33,289 nt of DNA, taken from assembly GCA_937883885.1 (NCBI GenBank), contig CAKZXL010000221.1, positions 1-33,289 of the forward strand, written 5' to 3'. This document shows positions 14,473 to 22,307 of this stretch, piece after piece. Position numbers and translations under genes: made by a program. The notes under the pieces were generated by a model. That model worked only from the letters and a program-made list of their open reading frames with translations. It was not told the DNA's origin and did not search any database. The DNA comes from an uncultured Aquincola sp. (lineage in GTDB: Bacteria > Pseudomonadota > Gammaproteobacteria > Burkholderiales > Burkholderiaceae). How positions within the stretch are numbered: the first letter of the stretch is position 1; the number at the start of each line of letters is the position of its first letter.

Positions 14473-16098
14473 ATGCAGCGCACCACCCTATTCAATCGCT
14501 CGGGCGGCCAAGACTCGGCCGAGAGCGAAGCCTCCGTCACTTCAGGCACGGAACCGCCGATCGAGTCCGAGGCGAGCGCACCTCCCCGCCAGCCAGCCCC
14601 AACGTCCGGCTCCGCTCCGGAAACCGTGCATCCCCAGCGCCGCGGCGCTTCCGCAAGCACCGGCCCGACCCTGATGCAGCGCATCAAGGACAAGCTCCCG
14701 CTGCTCGACTACGTCAAGCGCTATCGCAGCATGAAGTCCTCCCCCGGAACGGCGGGCGAGTTCTACGGCAAGTGCATCAGCCCCGACCACGAGGACGACG
14801 GTCCGTCGTTCTATGTATCGACCCAGAAGCAGGTCTTCCATTGCAAGGGCTGCGAAATCAGCGGCAACGTGGTTCAGGCCTACGCCATCATCAACAACAT
14901 GAACGACGAGGACGCGAAGTTCGCCCTCGGTCGCGAGCTGGGCGTGATGCATGAGCGCCGCCTGGATGATGCGGAGTCGATGCTCTCCAAGGCGTCGGGC
15001 CGCTACATCTGGCAGCTGGCGCGTAAGGAAGACGCCCTCACGTATCTGAAGGGTGAGCGCAGGCTGACCGATGAGACCATTTCGAAGTTCGGCATCGGCT
15101 TCTGTTGGGGGAGCGAGTTCAAGGAAGCGACGGCCGAGCAGCGCAAGCTGGCACTTGAGACTGGCCTGGCCAGGCTGACGAGTCCGGATGACCCGAATTC
15201 GCCCTTGAAGTCGTTCATGGCCGGGCGCATCACGTTCCCCGTGAAGGACCGCAGCGGTCGCGTCGTTGGCTACGCCGGCCGCCTGGTGCCTTCCGGCTTC
15301 AAGAGCAACGGGCCGAAGTACATCAACTCGCCCGAAACCCCTTGGTTCCACAAGTCCGAGCTGCTGTACGGCGCCCACGAGGCGAATTCGGGCATCGCCA
15401 AGAGCGGCTATGCCGCGGTGGTCGAAGGCTATATGGACGTCGTGGCCCTGCATCAGACCGGCGTGGACAATGCTGTGGCGGTGATGGGCGCCTCTGCCAA
15501 CGAGACCACCTTCCAGACGCTGTGGGCGATGACCAAGCGCATCGTCTTCTGTCTGGATGGCGATGCCGCAGGGGAGACCGGTGCGCTGCGGTCTGTGCTT
15601 GCGGCGGCGCCCACCATGGAGGATGGCAGTGAAATCGCCATCGCCAAGCTGCCCGCCGGCGTTGATCCTGACGAGTTCGTGCTGGAGCACGGGGCCGACG
15701 CCTTCAGGGCGCTCTGTGACCGCGCGACGCCGCTGGCACGCTTCCTCATGGAGGCCCGCTCACGCAACCACGACCTGTCCTACCCCGAAGGCCGAGCGCG
15801 GTTTATGACCGACGCGCGAGAGGTTGCGGGCATCTTCTCCAAGGCCCCTACTGTCCGGGAGCAAATCGTGGCCGAGGCTCGCGCCATCAACGCGGCTTCG
15901 CTGGTGCAAGTGGCACTTGACATCACAGGCGTCGCCGAGGACGTGTCGCCCCAGGAGTTGCGTGACGCCATCGCGCTGATGCAGCGGCGTCTCTCCACGA
16001 TGGAAGCTAGGCCGGCCGCTGCGGCGCAGGCAAAGGTTGCGGAGACCGCCTCGTCGCCAGCTGCGCAGCCATCTCGCCCGTCCATGCGGCCTCGTTGA
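14473..16098 (+). CDS. DnaG-type primase with CHC2 zinc finger and TOPRIM domain
   Basis: With the ATG at 14473 the protein has 541 residues. A Ser/Pro-rich leader (1-65) precedes the CHC2 zinc finger: C101, H106, C124 and C127 in GKCISPDH and FHCKGC. The DnaG-like core runs to about residue 300. TOPRIM follows, with E318 in VVEGYMDV and D362/D364 in CLDGDAAG. No DnaB-binding C-terminal domain of normal DnaG is evident. It makes RNA primers on the element or on the transferred strand. The start is uncertain: in-frame ATGs also occur at 14362 and 14383, but these lie on the promoter, and none has a good ribosome-binding site. It diverges from the DNA-processing cluster and ends in RPSMRPR. Confidence 0.9.
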   Translation: MQRTTLFNRSGGQDSAESEASVTSGTEPPIESEASAPPRQPAPTSGSAPETVHPQRRGASASTGPTLMQRIKDKLPLLDYVKRYRSMKSSPGTAGEFYGKCISPDHEDDGPSFYVSTQKQVFHCKGCEISGNVVQAYAIINNMNDEDAKFALGRELGVMHERRLDDAESMLSKASGRYIWQLARKEDALTYLKGERRLTDETISKFGIGFCWGSEFKEATAEQRKLALETGLARLTSPDDPNSPLKSFMAGRITFPVKDRSGRVVGYAGRLVPSGFKSNGPKYINSPETPWFHKSELLYGAHEANSGIAKSGYAAVVEGYMDVVALHQTGVDNAVAVMGASANETTFQTLWAMTKRIVFCLDGDAAGETGALRSVLAAAPTMEDGSEIAIAKLPAGVDPDEFVLEHGADAFRALCDRATPLARFLMEARSRNHDLSYPEGRARFMTDAREVAGIFSKAPTVREQIVAEARAINAASLVQVALDITGVAEDVSPQELRDAIALMQRRLSTMEARPAAAAQAKVAETASSPAAQPSRPSMRPR

Positions 16099-16132
16099 GG
16101 CTGCAGCTCAGGTTTCGCTGGGCCTAGCGCCC

Positions 16133-16160
16133 ACGAAAAAGGCCCCTAGGGGCCTTCTTC
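16133..16160. terminator. Bidirectional terminator between primase and the 201-residue gene
   Basis: A perfect palindrome, AAGGCCCCTAGGGGCCTT (16139-16156), is flanked by AAAAA on the left and by TTC TTC on the right. It serves the convergent genes on both strands. Confidence 0.8.
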
Positions 16161-16177
16161 GTTGGGTGCGACGGATA

Positions 16178-16783
16178 TCACATCCGCATGGTGCGGTTGT
16201 TGCGGGTGACCGGTTCTACCGAAACAGCCACGGCCGCCTCCGCGCGCTGAACCGGGCGCACACTGGCCTCGGGCTTGATGGCGCTCGGGCCGGCCTTCAC
16301 GACGATGCCGCCATCCGCGCCGACCATCGCGCGACTCAGAACCATGCGAGTGCCTTCGATGGCCACCGGTGCGACGCCGGGCACGTTGTTGAGCAGAGGG
16401 CGCTGTTCGGCCACGCGCGAGAGCTGGTTCATCAGGCCCATGACCTGCTTGCCCAGCGGGTGGGTGGTGTCAGGGAAGTAGGCCTCACCGCGCAGCCCTT
16501 GCGAGCGCAGGTCGTCCGCCACCGGGCCGGGCACGGCCAGGAAGCCGGCGCGGGGCGCCTTGTCGAAGACAAGGCCGAAGACCGACATGTTCAGATGGTC
16601 GCGTGCGACGTAGCCGCGCGGCTCCCCAACCTTCTCGCGCACGAACTGACGCAGGGCGACCTGCGCCGAGTGGAGGCGGTCGGACCAGGAATTGACGGCC
16701 TCGATGAACTCGGTCGCACCCCTGGTTGCCTCGGGAGTCGCAGGCGAGTATTCCTTCGCTGCAGATTGGGCGACAGGTTTCAT
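16178..16783 (-). CDS. Hypothetical protein, 201 residues
   Basis: I do not recognise this protein. It starts MKPVAQSAAKEYSPATPEAT behind a GGAG site, with no signal peptide. A helical first half (EFIEAVNSWSDRLHSAQVAL) is followed by alpha/beta-like sequence (HLNMSVFGLVFDKAPRAGFL) and a C-terminus ending in Arg-rich RNNRTMRM. It is monocistronic, with its own AT-rich promoter region at 16820-16850 and a shared terminator with the primase. The basic tail resembles in charge the tails of the primase and exonuclease. Confidence 0.65.
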   Translation of the reverse strand: MKPVAQSAAKEYSPATPEATRGATEFIEAVNSWSDRLHSAQVALRQFVREKVGEPRGYVARDHLNMSVFGLVFDKAPRAGFLAVPGPVADDLRSQGLRGEAYFPDTTHPLGKQVMGLMNQLSRVAEQRPLLNNVPGVAPVAIEGTRMVLSRAMVGADGGIVVKAGPSAIKPEASVRPVQRAEAAVAVSVEPVTRNNRTMRM

Positions 16784-16819
16784 GTTATTTGCTCCAGGCA
16801 GCTTCGAGTTGAATGACGG

Positions 16820-16850
16820 TGTATAGAATATATAGCAATCACTGCGTAAA
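16820..16850 (-). promoter_or_regulatory. Promoter region of the 201-residue gene
   Basis: An AT-rich minus-strand stretch offers two -10 candidates, TATACA (16820-16825) and TATTCT (16825-16830). A possible -35, TTACGC, lies at 16844-16849, 18 bp before TATACA. The exact hexamers cannot be decided by eye. Confidence 0.4.
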
Positions 16851-16911
16851 GGCCAGCGCCCATGAGCATTAGTGCGCTCATTTACCGGGGCGCCGGGCCT
16901 CAAGCGCCTGC

Positions 16912-18189
16912 TTAGGGGGTCATGGCCACGGGCTTCGAAGGTCCGTCGTCGCGGCTGAAGACGGACTTCACTGCATTGGCGATGGCTTCGACCGCGGTTT
17001 TCAGGAACTCGACCATGCGCTGCATCCGGCTCTTGTGCTCGGCATCGGCCGCCGCTGCTGCCGCCTCGGTGAGGTTGCGGTTCGCGTCACCGAGGCCCTT
17101 GTTGAGCACGCTGAAGTCCACCTGGTCCTCGACGCCCTTGGTCAGGGTCTGGATGCTCGATGTCAGCTCGTTGGCGACATCGACAGCCATCGCGCCGTGG
17201 GCGCGCTCCCATTCCTCGTCTCCGGCATTCGCGCGAAGCTCGTAGGAGACCTCGACCAAGTTGGCCAGGCTCTTTGTGAGCTGCTCGTTGCGGTGTCGTC
17301 GAACATCTCCGACCAGCTCTTCCTTGCCGGAGAAGCTCTTGACGAACGTGTCCTTAAGGTCGGCAAGGCCCTCGAAGATGTGGTGCCCGATGGTTGCCGG
17401 CACCAGCGACTTGCTCATGCTGTCTAGGCGGCGCGCCTCGACTTCGAGGGTGTTCTTGAGGCCGGTGCGCAGCGGTCCGAGGTCGATGCCCAACTCCTCG
17501 ATGCGGGACAGCAGCGGCTCCACCTCCTCTGCCAGCGCGTCCTCGAGGTCAGAGACGGCCTCGATACGGGCCATCAGTCCGGCTTCGGTAGTCTCCTTCT
17601 CACCCAGCAGCGTGTTGGAGACCACGGCTTCGTGGACGATGCGACGCAGGCGCGTGGTCACCACTTCGGCGATATCGGGGCCGCCAGCGAAGTCCGACGT
17701 GAGGCCGCCCAGGCGCTTCGCCAGTGACGTCAGCGGGCCGAACTCCAGGATGACCGGACCAGCATCCGCATTGGCTTCCATCTCCTCCACAAGGAGGCCC
17801 TTGAGCGCGGCCTCGCGCTCAAGCGGGGTCAGAAGCACAGAGAGCTTGCGTGCTTCGACGCCAGGGACCGGGCTCGGGATTTCGGTGGCCTCTTCAGTGA
17901 GTCCTTCGGGGTACTCGGGGATGAACGGGTCGTCGTCGGACTCATTCGGGTGGACGTACTCGTCCGGCGCCGCCTCCGCGGACAGTGCGTGGCCGGCAGC
18001 GCCCACCAGGCTTTGGGCTGTGGACTCAATGGCCTTTGCGGCCGCCTGCGCAGGGTCATCACCGTCGTGAACGGCGGCGGTGTGCTGTGGCGCGCCGCCG
18101 GCGAGCAAGTCCATGCCGGTGGCTTCATGGTCGCGCACCTGGTCGTGCTCGTTCCCGTTGCCGGGCGCGAGAAGGTCATTCGTGGGCAT
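16912..18189 (-). CDS. Hypothetical acidic helical protein, 425 residues
   Basis: This is an unknown protein. The first 120 residues are acidic and low-complexity (AAPDEYVHPNESDDDPFIPE). From about residue 115 onward it is almost wholly helical with heptad-like stretches, for example LEDALAEEVEPLLSRIEEL and RMVEFLKTAVEAIANAVKSV, the latter an amphipathic C-terminal helix. There is no signal peptide. It is the last gene of the eight-gene operon and has a strong AAGGAGA site, 65 nt after the M23 peptidase gene. The coiled-coil character suggests a cytoplasmic structural or adaptor protein for the envelope apparatus encoded upstream, but this rests on context alone. Confidence 0.65.
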   Translation of the reverse strand: MPTNDLLAPGNGNEHDQVRDHEATGMDLLAGGAPQHTAAVHDGDDPAQAAAKAIESTAQSLVGAAGHALSAEAAPDEYVHPNESDDDPFIPEYPEGLTEEATEIPSPVPGVEARKLSVLLTPLEREAALKGLLVEEMEANADAGPVILEFGPLTSLAKRLGGLTSDFAGGPDIAEVVTTRLRRIVHEAVVSNTLLGEKETTEAGLMARIEAVSDLEDALAEEVEPLLSRIEELGIDLGPLRTGLKNTLEVEARRLDSMSKSLVPATIGHHIFEGLADLKDTFVKSFSGKEELVGDVRRHRNEQLTKSLANLVEVSYELRANAGDEEWERAHGAMAVDVANELTSSIQTLTKGVEDQVDFSVLNKGLGDANRNLTEAAAAAADAEHKSRMQRMVEFLKTAVEAIANAVKSVFSRDDGPSKPVAMTP

Positions 18190-18254
18190 CTGGGTTCTCC
18201 TTGCAGAGTCAGCGCTACTGCGCGCCGGGGTTGTTCGAATCTCGATGGCCGCTA

Positions 18255-19142
18255 TCAGCGGCGCTGCTCTGCACCTGCGCGTGTTGCCGCAATGCGCTGA
18301 GCATCCAGCTGCGAGCGAAGCGCACCCTCGGTTCTCAGTAGTTGAATCATGGCTTGTGTCGCCTCCATGCGATCGCGGTGCTGCGCCCGTTCACTCTGAA
18401 CCTTCAACCGGATGGCCTTCATGTATGACAGCTCGGCGTACAGGCGCGGCTCGGTGAGGGTCGACAGCTGGCGCATGTAGTCGGGGTTCAGCGCGCGCGC
18501 GGAGATCGCGTCGCCCAGAACCTCATGCAGACTGCCGTCCATGCCCATGGCCGGGGGCGTGCCGCCGTTGTCGCTTGGCGGGTCTGGCTGAGACCCGGCA
18601 TCCACGACGTCGGACTCAGCGCCCTGGAGGACGCCGTCCTTGAGAGGCGGCTTCGCGCAGAACTTGGGCATTGGGTCCTGGGCCGTCCCGTTGACCTCCA
18701 TCTGGAAGTGCAGGTGAGGGCCCGTGGAGCGTCCAGTGTTGCCGCTAATGAGCACCTGCTGGCCCTTGTTGACCATCGTGCCGACTGAGACCACAGTGCG
18801 CTCGCCGTGCATGTACTTGAACAGCGGGCCGTTGCCAGGACTGCGCACGACGACCCAGTTGCCAGCGGACTGGCTGAAACCTGAGACGTTCACCATGCCG
18901 CCGTCGGCCGCCACAATGGAGGTGCCGATCGGGCAGCCGAAGTCCACCCCGTGGTGGTACTCCGAGGAATAGTTCCTCGTGATCGGGTTGAACCGCGGAC
19001 CGAAGGCGCTGGTGACCCGGCAACCAACCGGCACTTGGAGGCAGGAGGTCTGCGCGTTGACCTGGGCAGGCTGCAGGGTCAGTAGAGTGACACCCAGCAG
19101 AGCCAGAGGAGATAGCACTTTCAAAATGGAGGAATGCTTCAT
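18255..19142 (-). CDS. Exported M23-family (LytM) peptidase with paralog-type C-terminal tail
   Basis: The protein has 295 residues. A signal peptide at 1-30 ends in NAQ. The peptidase domain (about 40-160) has the zinc motif H63-x-G-x-D67 in YHHGVDFG and H143/H145 in GPHLHFQ, so the metal ligands are present. Such enzymes cut peptidoglycan cross-bridges. After a Pro/Gly linker, residues 234-292 form a helical tail (MIQLLRTEGALRSQLDAQRI) closely like the tails of the two paralogs at 19888-21090 and 21103-22293. The ATG overlaps the upstream stop (ATGA). It would open the wall locally for assembly of the conjugation machine. The start at 19142 replaces a longer reading that lacks a signal peptide. 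Confidence 0.85.
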   Translation of the reverse strand: MKHSSILKVLSPLALLGVTLLTLQPAQVNAQTSCLQVPVGCRVTSAFGPRFNPITRNYSSEYHHGVDFGCPIGTSIVAADGGMVNVSGFSQSAGNWVVVRSPGNGPLFKYMHGERTVVSVGTMVNKGQQVLISGNTGRSTGPHLHFQMEVNGTAQDPMPKFCAKPPLKDGVLQGAESDVVDAGSQPDPPSDNGGTPPAMGMDGSLHEVLGDAISARALNPDYMRQLSTLTEPRLYAELSYMKAIRLKVQSERAQHRDRMEATQAMIQLLRTEGALRSQLDAQRIAATRAGAEQRR

Positions 19143-19888
19143 TTTTTGGAGGGCTCCGACGCTACCTGGCTGGGCATAGCCATGAATCGGGCCGAGACGT
19201 TCAGCTTGGACTGAGTCGCCGCGTCGAGCTTCTGGGCGCACACCGACGCAGTCGCCGCCTTCAACGCGATGCCGTCGCGGAAGCCGTTGGCCAGGATGTA
19301 GTAGCGCACCGCGGGTTTTCGGTAGGCATCGCCGAGCGCCTTCTGCGCAGTTGCGGCACGGCTGATGACCTCCATGAGCGAGGCACTGGCCTGCTCCATG
19401 TCCACGCCGTGGGTGTGGCTGTGGTCGGCGGCGGCCGGCCACTTCTCGCCCTTAGCACGAACGGCCTCTGGGTACGACGCGTGCCGCACAGGCTGCGTCA
19501 GCACCGTCAGCAGCGCCTCAAAGCTGCTCGCGAACTGCCCCGCCCTGTACCCAGCCACATCCTTCTGCGCCTCGTCATTGGCCATCTTGGCGGCCACCAG
19601 GTTCCCGCGCCTCAGCAGCGCGGCAGATCGCATGGCCGCATCGCGCGCTGCACCACCTTCCGGTGGCTTGGCCGAATACCCGATACGGCCCATCGACTCA
19701 AGCGCCCACGTCAGGTCAGCCCCGGAGGAGGCGAAGCCGGGAGTCGTCTGCGCGACGGCCAGGACGGAGGCCGGCCCCGATGCGGGGCAAGCCAAGGGAG
19801 CGCCGAACGGAGAGTCATGCTCGGCAGCTACCGCGGAAACCGTGGCTGTCAGAAGCAGGCTGGCAGCGAGGAGGGCGGCGCTTCGCAT
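19139..19888 (-). CDS. Exported hypothetical protein, 249 residues
   Basis: A Sec signal peptide (MRSAALLAASLLLTATVSAV, cleaved near residue 22) leads an otherwise unknown helical protein. It contains a His-rich spot (HSHTHG) and two cysteines (C34 region and CAQK near the end), which could form a disulfide in the periplasm. The ATG shares one base with the stop of the upstream paralog gene (TGATG), and its own stop overlaps the M23 start (ATGA), so translation is coupled through three genes. Coupling to secreted paralogs and a peptidoglycan hydrolase points to a periplasmic partner of that assembly. No family was recognised. Confidence 0.7.
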   Translation of the reverse strand: MRSAALLAASLLLTATVSAVAAEHDSPFGAPLACPASGPASVLAVAQTTPGFASSGADLTWALESMGRIGYSAKPPEGGAARDAAMRSAALLRRGNLVAAKMANDEAQKDVAGYRAGQFASSFEALLTVLTQPVRHASYPEAVRAKGEKWPAAADHSHTHGVDMEQASASLMEVISRAATAQKALGDAYRKPAVRYYILANGFRDGIALKAATASVCAQKLDAATQSKLNVSARFMAMPSQVASEPSKK

Positions 19889-21090
19889 CAGCGGGCTTGG
19901 GCGATCGAACGCGCCGCGGCGACCCGCTGCGCTTCGAGTTGAGGACGCAGCGTCTGCTCGGCGATCAGAGTCAGCTGATGGGCCTGGAGAGCTTCGACGC
20001 GCTGGCTTTGCTGCATGCCCTGGTAGCTCATCCACAGCGAGAAGGCGTTCATCTGCGCCATGTCGCGCAGAATGAGATTGGGCTTCGTCGACTTGGCTAG
20101 GTCCTTGACCGAATCGGGCGAGAACTTGGTGGCCACGAAACGCTCGACAGCTTCAGCCATCGACATGTCGGCCTTGTTTGCCGCGAAGCCGGGCACACTG
20201 ACGGTCGCAAGCATGGTGTCGTTGCCGAGGCCAGGCTGGGTGCGGTGCACCTCCTTGATCTGGTTTAGGGAGTACGCACCCATAGACAGCATCGCGTTGT
20301 AGCGACGCGAGAGCTCGACGTACGCGCGGGCCTGCGGGTTTTTCTTGTAGAAGTCCTCGCCCTGCTGCTGCAGCGCCTGAGGCGGCAGCCCGCCGACGAC
20401 GCGGGTGATGTAGTTGTCGGCCGCTTCAGCCTGGGCGGCGCCGTTGCCCTCGAACGAGCTCGAGCCGTCCTTGCTCTGGAAGAGCGTCATCGCGTCGCGG
20501 TCCGCGCCGGCGAGGTTGGCGTACTGCCCTCCGGTCTTGACCGTGCATAGGCCCATGACCTGGTCCTCGGCCGAGCAGAAGTTGGTGTTGGAGGCCTTGT
20601 AAGAAGAATCCACCACAGACAGCGTGTTGGTATTGCCGGCTACGCTCACCTTGGACATCAGCTTTCGCTGCGACTGAAGGGTGTTTACCTGCGCGCTCTG
20701 GACTGCCGCGCTGAGCGAATTCGCCGTCGCCATCGCCTGGCAAGTAGTTGCCGGCTGCTGCATCGCCTCACTCAGGTCCTGTGCACGATTGCGCAGCGCC
20801 TCCTGCTGCTCGTACGCTTCGATGCCTTCGGCGACGGCCTTGTTGGCCATCGTCGACTTGAGCAGCTCACCGCGGATCGCGGCGCCGGACTGCACGATCG
20901 CATCCTCGGCGCTCAGGCCCGTGGCGCCGACCAGTCTTGTGACGAAGGGCATGAAGTTGGTCAGCAGATTCTGGTAAACCCTCGGCGCATCGGAGGAGCA
21001 CCACGCCGCGAAGGCCTGACCGACGCTGGTGAAATTGAACGCGACGCCGAGGGCGACCGTGATGGCGCCAGCTTTGAACTTGGAAGGCAT
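19888..21090 (-). CDS. Secreted conjugation-associated paralog C (400 residues)
   Basis: This is the third member of a tandem family. The signal peptide at 1-29 ends in AFA. Family landmarks are QQPATTCQAMAT (113-122), AGNTNTLSVVD (151-161), a cysteine pair in FCSAEDQVMGLC (171-182), LAGADRDAMTLFQSKDGS (193-210), NYITRVVGGLPP and AYVELSRRYNAMLSMGAYSL, ending in NQIK. A long helical tail (339-396) contains TLRPQLEAQRVAAARS. All landmarks recur in the gene at 21103. It is periplasmic or surface-exposed. TraW/IcmX-type exported proteins of type IVB systems are a possible relation, but I cannot confirm it. It is 12 nt downstream of paralog B. Confidence 0.75.
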   Translation of the reverse strand: MPSKFKAGAITVALGVAFNFTSVGQAFAAWCSSDAPRVYQNLLTNFMPFVTRLVGATGLSAEDAIVQSGAAIRGELLKSTMANKAVAEGIEAYEQQEALRNRAQDLSEAMQQPATTCQAMATANSLSAAVQSAQVNTLQSQRKLMSKVSVAGNTNTLSVVDSSYKASNTNFCSAEDQVMGLCTVKTGGQYANLAGADRDAMTLFQSKDGSSSFEGNGAAQAEAADNYITRVVGGLPPQALQQQGEDFYKKNPQARAYVELSRRYNAMLSMGAYSLNQIKEVHRTQPGLGNDTMLATVSVPGFAANKADMSMAEAVERFVATKFSPDSVKDLAKSTKPNLILRDMAQMNAFSLWMSYQGMQQSQRVEALQAHQLTLIAEQTLRPQLEAQRVAAARSIAQAR

Positions 21091-21102
21091 GCTTGCGGTC
21101 CT

Positions 21103-22293
21103 TTACTGGCGCGCGGCCCGTGCTGCGGCCATTCGCTGAGCATCCAGCTGCGGGCGCAGAGTCTGCTCGGTGAGCAGAGCCAGTTGGTGCGCCATGAGCG
21201 ACTCCGTGCGCGAGTCCTGCAGCAGGGTCTGCTGGTCAATCCAGAGCTGGAACGCGTTCATCTGCGCCATGTCGCGAAGGATGAGGTTCTCGTTCGTCGC
21301 CTTGGCCGCGTCCTTCATCGAGTCGGGTGAGAACTTCGTCGCAACGAAGCGCTGCACGGCCTCGAGCATGGACATGTCTGCCTTGCCCTTGGTGAACCCC
21401 GGCAGGTTGACGTCCGCCATCATGGTGTCGTTGCCCAGTCCAACTTGCGGCGTGTGCGCGGCCTTGATCTGGTTCAACGAGTAGGCGCTCATCGAAAGCA
21501 CTGCCGCATAGCGGCGCATGAGTTCGACGTAGGCGCGGCTGGCGGGGCTCTTGCTGTACTCGGCCTTTTTGAGTTGCTCAGGCGGCAAGGCGGCGACGAT
21601 GCGCGTGATGTAGCTGTCTGCAGCCTTGGCCTGTGGTCCGTCGGGCGCACCATCGAACGTCGCACTGCCGTCCTTGCCCTGGAAGAGGTAGACCACGTTC
21701 TGGTCGGCACCAGCGAGGTCCTTGTGGGCCGGATTCATGCGGCAGATGCCGCGCGCAGCCTCCTCGGCCGTGCACATGGTCTCGTTGGTCACTTTGTGAG
21801 TCGCGTCGACTGCGGCCAGCGTGTTCGTGTTGCCGTTGACCTGCTTGAGCACTCGCGCCTGGCTGGTCGCCAGCGAAGCCCGGGCCGTTTGCGTCACGTT
21901 GCCGAGGCTACCCTGCGTGGCCATCGTCTGGCAGGTTGTTGCCGGCTGCTGCAGCGACTCCAGGGTCTCCTGCGCCGTGACTCGAAGCGACTCCTGTTGG
22001 CGATAGGCCTCCAGGCCCTCCAGCACAGTCTTCTGCGCCGAAACGCTCTTCATGATTTCAGCCTGGGTCGCGGCGCCGGACTGGGCCACAGCGCCCTCGA
22101 TGCCCAGACCCATCTTGGCCATCAGCTGTTGCATCACCTGTTGCTGGACGGTGTTGACCAGCCGGTTGTACAGCGGCGCCAGCTGGGCAGCAGCCGTACC
22201 CGGCGTTGTCAGGTTCAGCATGCAACCCATCATCAGCGCCATCGGAATCCGCGCGGAGCGCCCCAGGCGAATGAACTGAGCGTGAATCATCAT
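21103..22293 (-). CDS. Secreted conjugation-associated paralog B (396 residues)
   Basis: A second family member, about as long as paralog C and colinear with it. A signal peptide occupies about residues 1-36. It shares QQPATTCQTMAT, GNTNTLAAVD, the pair MCTAEEAARGIC, LAGADQNVVYLFQGKDGS, SYITRIVAALPP, AYVELMRRYAAVLSMSAYSL followed by NQIK, and the tail TLRPQLDAQRMAAARAA. The start is the first of two ATGs at 22293, behind AGGAAA. A much longer reading to 22818 runs through the upstream gene and is rejected. The conserved cysteines suggest disulfides in the periplasm. Three related copies in a row suggest a hetero-oligomer, for instance a pilus- or channel-associated ring; this is inference. 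Confidence 0.75.
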   Translation of the reverse strand: MMIHAQFIRLGRSARIPMALMMGCMLNLTTPGTAAAQLAPLYNRLVNTVQQQVMQQLMAKMGLGIEGAVAQSGAATQAEIMKSVSAQKTVLEGLEAYRQQESLRVTAQETLESLQQPATTCQTMATQGSLGNVTQTARASLATSQARVLKQVNGNTNTLAAVDATHKVTNETMCTAEEAARGICRMNPAHKDLAGADQNVVYLFQGKDGSATFDGAPDGPQAKAADSYITRIVAALPPEQLKKAEYSKSPASRAYVELMRRYAAVLSMSAYSLNQIKAAHTPQVGLGNDTMMADVNLPGFTKGKADMSMLEAVQRFVATKFSPDSMKDAAKATNENLILRDMAQMNAFQLWIDQQTLLQDSRTESLMAHQLALLTEQTLRPQLDAQRMAAARAARQ

Positions 22294-22307
22294 CGTTGGT
22301 TTTCCTG

